In this document: in pieces, positions 45,920-54,743 of the stretch
Numbering within the stretch: the stretch's first letter is position 1
How the letters are laid out: every line of letters begins with the position of its first letter
Source: Consotaella salsifontis
GTDB lineage: Bacteria > Pseudomonadota > Alphaproteobacteria > Rhizobiales > Rhizobiaceae
Direction of reading: 5' to 3'
Length of the DNA stretch: 64,000 nt
Assembly (NCBI RefSeq): GCF_900167365.1
Contig: NZ_FUXL01000009.1
Span: forward strand, 1-64,000
Notes under the pieces: generated by a model
The model's database searches: none
Told to the model about the DNA's origin: nothing
The model's input: only the letters and a program-made list of their open reading frames with translations
Translations under genes and position numbers: made by a program

Positions 45920-47137
45920 TCATTCGCGGGCGCCTCCCAGCACGAGCAGGCAGCCGGCGGTGAACGTGTCGCCGAGGCCGAGGGTCGTCGCCGGAGCCCG
46001 CAAATTGGGCGACGCGCAGGAAACGAGATGCCATCCATCGCAGAGCGCGCCGTCGGCGAGAGGCGGTTCGGCAAAGGAGGCGCCGTCCGGCACCCTCGGC
46101 CGCGAAACGGGCCGTCCCGCCTCGGCGCGCGCGGAGGCGAGCAGACACCCCATCATCAGGGCATCGCGCTCGACCGCGGGATCGTCGAGCGTCACCGAGG
46201 CCGCCCAGTGATCGGCGTGGACGCACAGCCGCCGCAGCCCGAGGCGCACCGCCGTCTCCCTCATGGCGGAGGCCGTCTCCTGGCCCTTCGTCAAGGACCG
46301 CAGTTCGGATTCGCTCATCCCCACCGAGGTGACGACGGAGGCGAAGCCGTCCAACAATCTCCAGCATGGCGCCGGATCGGCATAGGTCGACAGCTCGAGA
46401 TGGACGGTCTCAAGGCCACGCGCCCGCCACTGATGCACGAGCGCCGAGATCCGTCCCACCTCCTGATCGAGTTCGTTGTCGGGGACACAGCCGAAGCCGG
46501 CGATCAGACCGGCGCCCGCCTCGCCGGCGAGCCCTGTGCTCAGCGCTTCGAAGGCGTCGTCCCGCTCCAGCCCTGGATCGCCGAAGCGCACGATGATGCG
46601 TGAGGAACGCGGCGGAACGACGCCCGCCGCCGGCCGACCGGCCGTGAACTCGAAGATGAAGATGTCGGGGCGAGCGACGCCGGCCGGCCGAACATCCCGC
46701 ACGGCGACCTTATGGCCAGCCTCGGCTAAAGTCAGGTCGCCCGGCACGCAGCGCAGCATGTGAGCGCTGCGGTCCTCCAAGGCGAGAAGCGTCGGCGCGC
46801 CAAGCGCCGTCAGAACCATGGCGGCGTGCGGGCCGGTGCCGCCGAAGGCGTGGTCGACGGGCAAATGCTCAGCGAGCCATGCTGGCCCCTCGGGCCACTC
46901 CACCCGGATCTCGCCGCCAACGCCGTTCGTCATCCGCCCGATGATGGTCGCCATGAAATCCGCCGCCGCCGCGCTGTCCAGCGTCAAATCGGCCGGGACA
47001 TCGTGCATGGAAATGCGGGCGTCGATGCACGCACTCATCCCGCACAGCGTCACTCGCGACCGGCGTATGATTTCGGGCGCGCGCATCAGCAGGGCCGCGT
47101 AAGCCTCGGCCCAGTCGCGCATCGAATTGTTGACCAT
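45920..47137 (-). CDS. ADP-dependent phosphofructokinase/glucokinase-family protein
   Basis: 405 aa ribokinase-fold protein. Features of the ADP_PFK_GK family: CIDARISM near residue 37, FGGTGPHAAMVLTALG at 98-113 (small-lid/substrate strand), ETVHLELSTYAD at 243-254 (HxE metal-binding motif), SVGMSESELRSL at 271-282 and TLGLGDTFTAG at 385-395 with D390 as catalytic base (GXGD). Enzymes of this family use ADP rather than ATP and are known mostly from archaea and animals. In this operon it would phosphorylate the sugar made by the SDR. GGGGAGG lies 3 nt before the ATG at 47137. Confidence 0.8.
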   Translation of the reverse strand: MVNNSMRDWAEAYAALLMRAPEIIRRSRVTLCGMSACIDARISMHDVPADLTLDSAAAADFMATIIGRMTNGVGGEIRVEWPEGPAWLAEHLPVDHAFGGTGPHAAMVLTALGAPTLLALEDRSAHMLRCVPGDLTLAEAGHKVAVRDVRPAGVARPDIFIFEFTAGRPAAGVVPPRSSRIIVRFGDPGLERDDAFEALSTGLAGEAGAGLIAGFGCVPDNELDQEVGRISALVHQWRARGLETVHLELSTYADPAPCWRLLDGFASVVTSVGMSESELRSLTKGQETASAMRETAVRLGLRRLCVHADHWAASVTLDDPAVERDALMMGCLLASARAEAGRPVSRPRVPDGASFAEPPLADGALCDGWHLVSCASPNLRAPATTLGLGDTFTAGCLLVLGGARE

Positions 47138-47213
47138 GATCCTCCCCGACACCGTCTTCCTGCTTGTGGTTTCGCTGGTTCGCGTCGGTATGATCCGACG
47201 GTATAATGACGCC

Positions 47214-47260
47214 TTATGACTGTCAATGATAGCTTTTAGCGATTTATGACGTTTAATGGT
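47214..47260. promoter_or_regulatory. Direct-repeat operator upstream of the polyol operon
   Basis: TTATGACTGTCAATGAT (47214-47230) and TTATGACGTTTAATGGT (47244-47260) are imperfect 17-bp direct repeats with a 30-bp period, about 77 bp before the kinase ATG. A third partial unit (ATGAC at 47206-47210) precedes them. The period of about three helical turns and the nearby DeoR gene suggest a DeoR operator. Confidence 0.55.
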
Positions 47261-47339
47261 GCCTTCTTGTGGCGCGCGATGGTCGCCCGTCGAGATTACA
47301 CCGAGAAGCCCAACCCATCTCGCGTCTGGATGGCCTTAC

Positions 47340-48827
47340 TCAATGGCCGCCGCGCGGCGGCAACCGGATCGTCGCCGCAAGGCCGCCTTCGGCCCGGTTG
47401 GAAAGCGTCAGCGAGCCGCCATGGGCTTGCACGATGCCGAGCGCCGTCGCCAGTCCAAGACCAAGTCCCCCTGTATCGCGGCTGCGGGAAGTCTCCAACC
47501 GGACGAAGGGCTGAAACGCTTCCTCGATCCGCTCCTCCGGCAAGCCGGGACCATCGTCCTCGACGACGATGACCGGTCCGTCCGCCTCTGCCGTCAACTT
47601 GATGACGGCACCGCCACCATATTGGACGGCGTTGTCGACAAGGTTCGATAGCGCCCGCTTGAGCGCGATGGGCCGGCAGGGGTAGGGCGTTGGTTCAGCG
47701 GGCGCGGCCACGACCTTGCTCCCGGCGAGCGCGAACTCCTCCGCGACGGCCTTGACGAAGGCGGCGAGATCGATTTCCCTGGTTTCCTCCTCCCGGGCTT
47801 CCGCCCGCGTGAAGTTCAGTGTCGCCTCTGTGATGGCCGCCAGTTCGTCGATCGTCGCGACGATGCCGGCGCGCGCCTCCTCGTCGTCGATGAACTCCGC
47901 CTTCAGGCGCAGCGTGGTGAGGGGCGTGCGCAGATCGTGGCTGACGGCCGCCAACAGGCGCAGACGGTCCTTGACGAAGCGCCCGAGACGATCCTGCATG
48001 GTGTTGAAGGCGCGGGTCGCAACGACGACCTCCGCCGGTCCGGTCAGCGGCAGGGGCTCCACCGACTCCCCTCGGCCGAGACGCTCGGCGGCATCGGCAA
48101 GGCGCCGCAGCGAGCGCGTCTGTGCGCGAACCGCGAACACGACCACGAGCGCCACGGCGAGCGACGATATCAGGAAGGACGGCAGCACCAGCCGTCCGCC
48201 CGCATCAGGCACCGCGACAGCGTCACGCACCTCCAGCCAATGGCCATCCGCGAGCGGCACCGTCATCCTCACGGCAGCGTTGGGTGGCTGGCGCGCGAGC
48301 CATGCTCCCGGCCCGCCCATCATCCCGGAGCCCATTCCGCGCCCCGCCATGCCCATCCCGGCGCCGCCTCCGCCGCCTCGCCGCAGGCGGCCAAGTCCTT
48401 GGCCACGGGGGGCCGGCATCCCCTCTGGAACGAGATCGGCACAGAAATCACGATGGTCGGCCAACGGCTCGATCGCGACGGTCGGCGCGCCGCCGGCGTC
48501 CGCCAGCTGTGTCCGCAGAACCTCGGCGATCTGCTTCTCGGCATCCGTCATCGCGCGCGGCTCGGGCGCCTGATCCGCCACGCGGGCGCAGGAGTGCATG
48601 GACCAGAACGCGTCGGCCAGCCGCCCCCGTTCCTCCGGCGGCGAGGAGGCGACGAGGCGCACCAGCGTGACCGCCTGAGCCACCGCCTGGCCGTGGAGCA
48701 TCGCCTCGACCACCGCGTCCTGCTCGTCGCGCAGAACAAGGACCAGGGCCCCTTGCGCGAGCGCCAACGTCGCCACGATCAGGAGGACAAGGCGCGCCGC
48801 CAGCCCACGGGGCCAGAGGCGACTCAT
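47340..48827 (-). CDS. Two-component sensor histidine kinase with Met/Gly-rich periplasmic domain
   Basis: 495 aa inner-membrane sensor. Membrane helices at about 10-30 and 210-230 enclose a periplasmic domain. Within it lies an unusual Gly/Met stretch (GGAGMGMAGRGMGSGMMGGPG). Cytosolic part: HAMP (RRLADAAERLGRGESVEPLP), HisKA with phospho-His in LAAVSHDLRTPLTTLRLKAEF, and HATPase boxes NLVDNAVQYGG, VEDDGPGLPEERIEEAF and GGLGLGLATALGIVQAHGG. It resembles EnvZ-type kinases. The start overlaps the response-regulator stop by 4 nt. Confidence 0.93.
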   Translation of the reverse strand: MSRLWPRGLAARLVLLIVATLALAQGALVLVLRDEQDAVVEAMLHGQAVAQAVTLVRLVASSPPEERGRLADAFWSMHSCARVADQAPEPRAMTDAEKQIAEVLRTQLADAGGAPTVAIEPLADHRDFCADLVPEGMPAPRGQGLGRLRRGGGGGAGMGMAGRGMGSGMMGGPGAWLARQPPNAAVRMTVPLADGHWLEVRDAVAVPDAGGRLVLPSFLISSLAVALVVVFAVRAQTRSLRRLADAAERLGRGESVEPLPLTGPAEVVVATRAFNTMQDRLGRFVKDRLRLLAAVSHDLRTPLTTLRLKAEFIDDEEARAGIVATIDELAAITEATLNFTRAEAREEETREIDLAAFVKAVAEEFALAGSKVVAAPAEPTPYPCRPIALKRALSNLVDNAVQYGGGAVIKLTAEADGPVIVVEDDGPGLPEERIEEAFQPFVRLETSRSRDTGGLGLGLATALGIVQAHGGSLTLSNRAEGGLAATIRLPPRGGH

Positions 48828-49546
48828 CGCTCTTCTTCAACCGGCGCGGCGAAGGTGTAGCCGTCGCCCCAGACCGTCTTGATGAGGATCGGGTGCTGCG
48901 GATCGGGCTCGATCCTCCGCCTTAGCCGGCTTACAAGATTGTCGATGCTGCGGTCGAAAACCTTGGCGGCGCGTCCCTGCGTGAGGTCAAGCAGTTGGTC
49001 GCGCGTCAGCACGGCGCCGGGATGGCTCACGAAGGTCTGGAGCAGACGGAATTCGGCGGTCCCCATGTCGACGCTCTGTCCGGCCTCGTCGAAAAGCGCG
49101 TGCTGCTGTGGGTCCAGCGTCCAACGATCGAAGCGATAGCGCGCCGGCGTTTTTGGCCTCTCGCCATCCGGCGGGCCGCCAACGCGTCGCAGGATGGCGC
49201 GAATGCGCGCCAGGAGCTCGCGCGGGTTGAACGGCTTGGTGACGTAGTCGTCGGCACCGAGCTCCAACCCGACGATGCGATCCGTCTCCTCCGAAACGGC
49301 GGTCAGGAGCACGATCGGGATGTCGCCGGTCTGACGCAGACCACGGCAGAGCGACAGGCCGTCCTCGCCCGGCATCATGATATCGAGCACAACGAGATCG
49401 ATGGCCGCCGCCTTCATGACCTGTCGCATGGCATGGCCGCCATTGGCGACGCTCACCCGCATGCCGTTCTTCTCGAGATACTTGGCGAGTAGCTCGCGGA
49501 TCTCGCGATGATCGTCGACGACGAGAATGTGCGGTGTCTTTTCCAT
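48824..49546 (-). CDS. OmpR-family response regulator
   Basis: 240 aa. The receiver domain (HILVVDDHREIRELLAKYL, phospho-Asp in VVLDIMMPGEDG, LTAVSEETDRIVGLELGADDYVTKPF) is followed by a Trans_reg_C winged helix (FRLLQTFVSHPGAVLTRDQL, SIDNLVSRLRRRIEPDP, IKTVWGDGYTF). Pairs with the overlapping histidine kinase gene. TCATGAC direct repeats at 49684-49700 lie upstream and may be its own binding site, shared with the divergent EF-hand gene. Confidence 0.95.
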   Translation of the reverse strand: MEKTPHILVVDDHREIRELLAKYLEKNGMRVSVANGGHAMRQVMKAAAIDLVVLDIMMPGEDGLSLCRGLRQTGDIPIVLLTAVSEETDRIVGLELGADDYVTKPFNPRELLARIRAILRRVGGPPDGERPKTPARYRFDRWTLDPQQHALFDEAGQSVDMGTAEFRLLQTFVSHPGAVLTRDQLLDLTQGRAAKVFDRSIDNLVSRLRRRIEPDPQHPILIKTVWGDGYTFAAPVEEER

Positions 49547-49683
49547 CAGGCCGGTTCCACCATGCTGACGAGCCCGCGCGGATCGCAGGAAGCCGATGCG
49601 GGAAAGAGCGTCGTCCGAGCCGCGCTCCAAGTCCAGACGGCCCGCCGCGACATAATTGTATCGAGATGTATCGGCGCCGGCCC

Positions 49684-49700
49684 TCATGACATCTCATGAC
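49684..49700. promoter_or_regulatory. TCATGAC direct repeats between TCS and EF-hand gene
   Basis: TCATGAC occurs at 49684-49690 and 49694-49700, period 10 bp, the helical spacing expected for a dimer of an OmpR-family regulator. It lies in the 311-bp divergent gap 49547-49857, which holds no gene. Confidence 0.5.
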
Positions 49701-49857
49701 GAAAAGGCCTTCCGGCGGCAAACTTCGATGCAGGTTTTTTCCTAAGTCATGGGTGAAAGACCGGTCGTGAGCGGTTTTTCGGAGCGAACGGATCAACCGG
49801 GTGGAGGACCCGCGCAAGCGGCCTCCCCGGCCATCCCGGCAAGAGGAGAACCAGACA

Positions 49858-50445
49858 ATGAAACGCCTGCTGATAGCAATCGCCGCCCTCGGCGCCACCG
49901 CCATCGCCATCCCCGCCGCCGCCCAGGCGTTCGGCCCCGGACGGGGCCCCAATGCGGGTTACGGCTGGTCGCAAGGCTGCGGCGGCCCCGGCTTCATGAT
50001 GGGTCGGGGCGGCGGATATGGTCGCGCGGCGATGATGAACGGCGCCGGCCCACGAGGCATGATGGCCACCGGTAATCCAGCCGGTCGCGGCGGCGGAAGA
50101 CTCACCGCCATCGACACGAACCGGGACGGCGCGATCACGGCGGAGGAAGCCGCCACGGCGGCGGACGAGGTCTTCGCCACCATGGATGCCGATGACGACG
50201 GCTCCCTGACGAAGGACGAATACATGGCCGTGCGCATGGGTCCGGGGAACGGCTGGAACACCGCCCGTCAGGCCGCCCGGCAGACCCTGAAACAGGACCG
50301 CTTCGCCGTCATCGATGCCGATCATGACGGACGGGTCAGCCGCGCCGAGTTCATCGAGGGCGCCAGGGCTCACTTCAGTGCCGCCGACACCGACGGCGAC
50401 GGCCAGGTTACGCCCTGGGAGTTCCGCCAGGCTCGCTGGAATTGA
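49858..50445 (+). CDS. Secreted EF-hand protein with Met/Gly-rich N-terminal region
   Basis: 195 aa. Signal peptide MKRLLIAIAALGATAIAIPA, cleavage near AQA. Then a Gly/Met-rich segment (GPGFMMGRGGGYGRAAMMNG, PRGMMATG) and four EF-hand loops: DTNRDGAITAEE, DADDDGSLTKDE, DADHDGRVSRAE and DTDGDGQVTPWE, each with the Asp/Asn and Gly-6 calcium-binding pattern. A GAGGAG lies upstream of ATG 49858. It is divergent from the two-component genes, whose sensor shares the Met/Gly composition, so it is a likely target of that system. Confidence 0.88.
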   Translation: MKRLLIAIAALGATAIAIPAAAQAFGPGRGPNAGYGWSQGCGGPGFMMGRGGGYGRAAMMNGAGPRGMMATGNPAGRGGGRLTAIDTNRDGAITAEEAATAADEVFATMDADDDGSLTKDEYMAVRMGPGNGWNTARQAARQTLKQDRFAVIDADHDGRVSRAEFIEGARAHFSAADTDGDGQVTPWEFRQARWN

Positions 50446-50557
50446 TGCGCGGCCGGCTTCGCGCCAGGGCCGGCGGTTCGCCGCCGGCCTCTTTGTTGCG
50501 CGGCGAGCGCCACACGCCTAAGAGATGGCGGTTTTTTTTGAGGGAGGCCCCCTGACC

Positions 50558-51163
50558 ATGTCGCTCGCACGATACCAGAGACTGCGCCGGCTCGTTCTCG
50601 CCTTCCTTCTTCTCCTCGTCCTCCTCGCGCTCCTCTTCGTGCGTTCCAGCTGGCAGGACGAGGATATTCACGAGATGATCGAGCAGATCGGCCTCGGCAT
50701 CATCGTCGTCGGGATTGTCGGGCGCATCTGGTGCACGCTCTATATCGGCGGGCGCAAATCGGCAGAGATCGTCGAGGCTGGGCCATATTCTGTCACCCGC
50801 AACCCGCTCTATGTGTTTTCGACGCTGGCGGCGGCGGGACTCGGCGCGCAGAGCGGCAGCCTCACCATCGCCCTTCTGACGGCGATCGGATGCTATATCG
50901 CCTTCAACGTCGTCATCCGACGCGAGGAGAAGTTCCTCTCGGAAAAATTCGGAGCGCCTTACAGGAGCTATCTGGAGCGGGTGCCCCGCTTCTGGCCGAA
51001 GCCATCGCTTTTCCGCGATTCCCCCGAGCTCAACGTCAACATGCGGCGGGTCTATGCCACGCTCTACGACGGGCTGGTTTTCTTTGCGGCGATGCCCGTG
51101 CTGGAGTTCGTCGAGATCCTTCAGGACAAAAGTATTTTGCCGGTTCTGCTAAGGCTTCCCTGA
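50558..51163 (+). CDS. Isoprenylcysteine carboxyl methyltransferase-like membrane protein
   Basis: 201 aa with about four to five membrane helices. The C-terminal signature for the ICMT/PEMT superfamily is visible: GPYSVTRNPLYVFSTLAAAGLG, then RREEKFLSEKFGAPYRSYLERVPRFWP. Members methylate small lipids or other carboxyl/amine groups using SAM at the membrane; the bacterial substrate is generally unknown. GGGAGG lies about 10 nt upstream of ATG 50558. Confidence 0.85.
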   Translation: MSLARYQRLRRLVLAFLLLLVLLALLFVRSSWQDEDIHEMIEQIGLGIIVVGIVGRIWCTLYIGGRKSAEIVEAGPYSVTRNPLYVFSTLAAAGLGAQSGSLTIALLTAIGCYIAFNVVIRREEKFLSEKFGAPYRSYLERVPRFWPKPSLFRDSPELNVNMRRVYATLYDGLVFFAAMPVLEFVEILQDKSILPVLLRLP

Positions 51164-51200
51164 ACCGGGCATGCGCAAAGGCACGGTGGCGTCTTGTCTC

Positions 51201-51229
51201 AAAACAGGCGGCGGCCGCTACGACCGCCT
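51201..51229 (-). terminator. Terminator after the DsbA-like gene
   Basis: Read on the minus strand, AGGCGG (51229-51224) pairs with CCGCCT (51211-51206), and a GTTTT run follows (51205-51201). It lies 20 nt beyond the stop codon at 51250 and between convergent genes. Confidence 0.65.
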
Positions 51230-51249
51230 CCCCAGCCGTCTCACGTGCG

Positions 51250-51882
51250 TTACGCTTTTCGCGCCTGACTGACCGCCTGCTTCATGGCGGCAGGGTCGAC
51301 GACACCGGGAAACAGCGTGGTTCCGATGACATAGGCGGGCGTTCCCATCAGGCCGAAGCCCTCGGCCTGGGTGCTGTTCCTCTGGAGGACGGCGTTGATG
51401 CGCTCCTTGTCCTTGACATAGGCGTCGTTCAGCGCGTCCGGGTCGAAGCCCGCCTTCTCCAGCACGGCGTTGATCTCCTGCGGCGAGAGGCGCCCCTTGG
51501 TCGCCATGAGCGCGGCCTGCGCCTTGGCGTACCCCCTGCCGGCCGCCAGGGTCAGCCGCGAGGCATAGATCGAGGGCGGGCCGAAGATCGGCCAGTCCTT
51601 CATGACCAGACGGATATTGCCGTCCTCCTCGACGACCTTTTCCAGGTCGGGATGCGCCTTTTTGCAGTAGGGGCATTGGTAATCGAAGAACTCCACGATG
51701 GTGACGTCGCCCTTCGGATTGCCGAGCACGGGAATGCGAGGATCGCGCAGCACCGCCTCCCGTGACAGCGGATTGTCCGCCTCGCCGGGCGCCGCGTCGG
51801 CATGGCGCGCGAGCAGGGGGGCGGTGGCCAGTCCCGCCGAGGCGAGCAGCAGGCGGCGGCGGGTGAGCGGCGCGTGGATCAT
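51250..51882 (-). CDS. DsbA-family thiol:disulfide oxidoreductase
   Basis: 210 aa. The N-terminus LTRRRLLLASAGLATAPLLA resembles a twin-arginine signal. Thioredoxin fold with the active-site FFDYQCPYCKKAHPDLEKV (CPYC) at about residue 70 and the cis-proline strand GLMGTPAYVIG. Periplasmic disulfide oxidation or reduction, similar to BdbD/ScsC-like proteins. Possibly related to the periplasmic metal/stress genes nearby, but it lies on the other strand. Confidence 0.9.
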   Translation of the reverse strand: MIHAPLTRRRLLLASAGLATAPLLARHADAAPGEADNPLSREAVLRDPRIPVLGNPKGDVTIVEFFDYQCPYCKKAHPDLEKVVEEDGNIRLVMKDWPIFGPPSIYASRLTLAAGRGYAKAQAALMATKGRLSPQEINAVLEKAGFDPDALNDAYVKDKERINAVLQRNSTQAEGFGLMGTPAYVIGTTLFPGVVDPAAMKQAVSQARKA

Positions 51883-52041
51883 CGGGCGGGCTCCATTCGG
51901 GATGGCGTTGCGGGGAAGGCCGAAGCAGCCCGGAAAACACCGCCTCGCCGCTGCCGATGCAAGGCATTGACGCCACGATGCCGGAAATTTGTATGGTTGA
52001 CCGGCAGATTTCCCGGCGAAGGCAGGTGATCCCCTGCCGCG

Positions 52042-53115
52042 CTAGCGCCGTTCGACGGAGGCGGGACCAGCCGCCATCGCGGGGGAGGCCGGCGCCTCGC
52101 TTTCCAGAGCGCCCTCGCCGAGCCGGATCATTGTTGTCGGAATGATCCTGCGCGAAGGGCCGGCATCCTGCCCGTTCATCTGCGCCAGGAGGCAGTCGAA
52201 CACGGCGTCGGCCAACTGCTGCTCGTCCTGCCGGATAGCCCGCACGGTGTTGGGCAGGACTTCGAGGATCGCATCGTAGTCGAAGGTTCCGATGACCAGC
52301 CCGGCGGGAATCCGCCCGTAACGGGACTTGATGGCATGGAGCGCGCCCTTGAGGATCAAAAGCGAGGAACACAGAATTCCCTGCGGCCGCACGCCTTCTT
52401 CGGCAAAGAGGCGCGTGACCAGCTTGATGCCCACATCGATCGTATCGGCGCCCTCGGCGATCACGCGGCCCTTGCCCGTGCCGCCCGCTGTCTCGGCCAA
52501 AGCGGCTTCGAAGCCGCGAATACGCTCCTGGATGCTGGGATTGGCGGGATTGCCGCACAAAAAGGCGATGTCCTGCGCTCCGCCCTCGATCATTTCGCGC
52601 GTGATGGTGCGGGCGCTGTCGAAATGGTCGCTCAGGATCGCGATCGCCTTGTCGCCCTCGAACACCCGGTCGATCAGCACCAGCGGCAGCCGCTTCTTGC
52701 GCAGAGGCAGCGCATGGTCGCCGCGAGGACAGCACGGGGCGATCACCAATCCATCGACGCCCCGGGTCACGAGATTGTCCAGGGCGCGCTGCTCGATGGC
52801 CGGCTCCTCGGATGTCGACGTCGTCACCAGCACGAGCCCCTCGGCGCGGCATCGCACCTCGAGCGCCGCCATCAGCCGCGCGAAAAAGGCGTTGGAAAGG
52901 TCCGGAACGACGAAGCCGATGACGTGGCTGCGCCGAAGCTTCAGGTTGCGCGCCGTCTGATTGATCACATAGCCGTGCTCGGCGACGTAGCGCTCGATGA
53001 TCTCGCGGGTGCGTCCGCTGATCCGGTAGCGATCGGCCTGCCCCTTGAGGACCAGCGTCACGGTTGTCCGTGAGTAGCCCGTCTCGCGGGCGATCTCGTC
53101 AATCGTCTTGGACAT
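52042..53115 (-). CDS. LacI-family transcriptional regulator
   Basis: 357 aa. HTH and hinge: TIDEIARETGYSRTTVTLVLKGQADRY..., then NQTARNLKLRRSHVIGFVVPDLSNAFFARLM at the start of the sensor domain. It lies divergent from the lyase/sialidase-like/TTT operon and probably controls it. A perfect AAACGCGTTT palindrome at 53257-53266, in the shared upstream gap, is a candidate operator. Confidence 0.9.
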   Translation of the reverse strand: MSKTIDEIARETGYSRTTVTLVLKGQADRYRISGRTREIIERYVAEHGYVINQTARNLKLRRSHVIGFVVPDLSNAFFARLMAALEVRCRAEGLVLVTTSTSEEPAIEQRALDNLVTRGVDGLVIAPCCPRGDHALPLRKKRLPLVLIDRVFEGDKAIAILSDHFDSARTITREMIEGGAQDIAFLCGNPANPSIQERIRGFEAALAETAGGTGKGRVIAEGADTIDVGIKLVTRLFAEEGVRPQGILCSSLLILKGALHAIKSRYGRIPAGLVIGTFDYDAILEVLPNTVRAIRQDEQQLADAVFDCLLAQMNGQDAGPSRRIIPTTMIRLGEGALESEAPASPAMAAGPASVERR

Positions 53116-53734
53116 CAGGACCCTGAATCAACCTGAGCGGGAACGCTCGCCACCCACCATACGCAGCCCTTATGAAGCGAGCGCTGCCGCGCATCAAACG
53201 ACATTTCTCCTTCAGGACGCGGGAGAGCCTGTCGGGCGTCGACCCACCTGACCGCAAAACGCGTTTCGCCCAACGGGCAGGAAGCCGCTTTTCCCGCGCC
53301 CCAGGGCATGTCGTCACGGCCGAGATTCGCCGCCTGACAAAATGCCGCATCCGCGAAATTTGGCCTGTTGATTCCGCTGATCACGCAGATTTGGGCCTCG
53401 GGCAAGCGGAGGAAAGAGATCCGGCCGGCTTGCCTCGCCGAAAGTTTCAAGCTATCCATATCTCGATGCTAACTCGTAGCAGCTAACGAATACAAGAGAG
53501 CAAACGGCTCGGCGTTGGTCTGACGAATGGCGTCCAGGGAGTGGAGGAACAGCGCGGCCCGGCAGGGATCGAGGGGTTTTCAGTTTGGCGAACTGCCAGC
53601 GGAGGCTTCTTCGGGACCTGCCCGATCGGGACGCGTGACAATTTGTCTTTCCGCCATCTCTTGACGGTCCTGCGTCCTGTCTCACGCCGCCGGTCCGAAG
53701 GCCCTGCCGCCTTCGGCGCACAGCGAGACAAAGG
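53116..53734. promoter_or_regulatory. Divergent control region, LacI versus lyase/TTT operon
   Basis: 619 bp with no credible gene. It contains AAACGCGTTT (53257-53266), a GCTAAC direct repeat (53468-53473 and 53481-53486), and an inverted repeat CAGTT/AACTG (53581-53595). These are the likely sites for the LacI regulator and RNA polymerase. Confidence 0.5.
53257..53266. promoter_or_regulatory. Candidate LacI operator AAACGCGTTT
   Basis: Perfect 10-bp palindrome centred on CG, flanked by GC and CG, 142 bp upstream of the LacI start. Matches the core of many LacI-family sites. Confidence 0.5.
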
Positions 53735-54691
53735 ATGAATATCATGTCGAACGAGTCTCAAACCCCGCAGGATCGCCATTCGGGGGTTTGGCCCGTCATG
53801 CTGACGCCCTTCACCGACGAGATGGAGATCGACTGGGCGTCGCTGGAGCGCCTGATCGACTGGTACATCGGGGCGGGCGTCCACGGGCTGTTCGCGGACT
53901 GCCAATCGAGCGAGATGTTCTTCCTCACCGACAAGGAGTCGGTCGAGCTGACGCGCTTCGTCGTCGACTACACCGCCGGCCGCGTTCCGGTCGTCGCCTC
54001 GGGCCACACCGCCGGAGCGCCCTCGCGCCAGATCGAGCAGCTCCAGGCCATCGCCGAAACCGGCGTCGACAGCGTCATCCTGATCTCGAACCGGCTCGCC
54101 ACCGCCGATGAAAGCGATGCGGCCGCCCTCAAGCGCCTGATCGCGTTGACCGAGAAGATCCCGACTTCGGTCGGCATCGGCATCTACGAGTGCCCCTATC
54201 CCTACAAGCGCCTGATCTCGGACGAGATGGCGAAGTGGTGCGCCCAGTCGGGGCGGTACACCTTCATCAAGGACACGTGCTGCAATCTCGAAACGCTGAA
54301 GCGCCGGGCCGCCATCGTCGAGGGCACCCAGCTCCACATCGCCAACGCCAATGCCCAGACGCTGCTCGACAGCCTCAAGGCCGGCGTCCACGGCTACAGC
54401 GGGGTGATGGCCAATTTCCACCCCGAGCTCTACGTCTGGCTCGTGGAAAACTGGCAGTCGCAGCCGGAGAAGGCCGAGATCCTGTCGCACTACCTCACGA
54501 CCGCCGCGCTCGCCGAGTCGCTCGACTATCCGGTGTGCGCCAAGGCGTTCCAGAAGGAGATCGGCAATTTCACCACCGATCGCTGCCGGACGCGCCCCAT
54601 CGGCGGCTACTACGCCAACCACTTCCCCACGACCATCCGCCAGATGATCGCCCTCGGCAACGAGATGAAGCAGCTGCTGTCGATCGGCTGA
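53735..54691 (+). CDS. Dihydrodipicolinate synthase/N-acetylneuraminate lyase-family protein
   Basis: 318 aa TIM-barrel class I lyase. Schiff-base lysine in TFIKDTCCNLETLK, catalytic tyrosine in GIYECPYPYKR (family YNxPxxxx), opening VWPVMLTPFTDEMEIDW typical of DapA/NanA. The pyruvate-binding G-T/S-T-S motif is DCQSSEMFFLT here, so the substrate may not be the usual one. It likely cleaves or forms a 2-keto-3-deoxy sugar acid or sialic-acid-like compound. First gene of the operon with the sialidase-like gene. Confidence 0.87.
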   Translation: MNIMSNESQTPQDRHSGVWPVMLTPFTDEMEIDWASLERLIDWYIGAGVHGLFADCQSSEMFFLTDKESVELTRFVVDYTAGRVPVVASGHTAGAPSRQIEQLQAIAETGVDSVILISNRLATADESDAAALKRLIALTEKIPTSVGIGIYECPYPYKRLISDEMAKWCAQSGRYTFIKDTCCNLETLKRRAAIVEGTQLHIANANAQTLLDSLKAGVHGYSGVMANFHPELYVWLVENWQSQPEKAEILSHYLTTAALAESLDYPVCAKAFQKEIGNFTTDRCRTRPIGGYYANHFPTTIRQMIALGNEMKQLLSIG

Positions 54692-54743
54692 CCGCCCTTC
54701 GACAAGCCGCCCTTCCCTCGCCAACGAGACATTGAGCCAACTC

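Noticed and set aside
52336-53073. 245-codon plus-strand frame opposite the LacI gene
   Set aside because: Shadow frame; the minus-strand LacI HTH and sensor domain are unambiguous.
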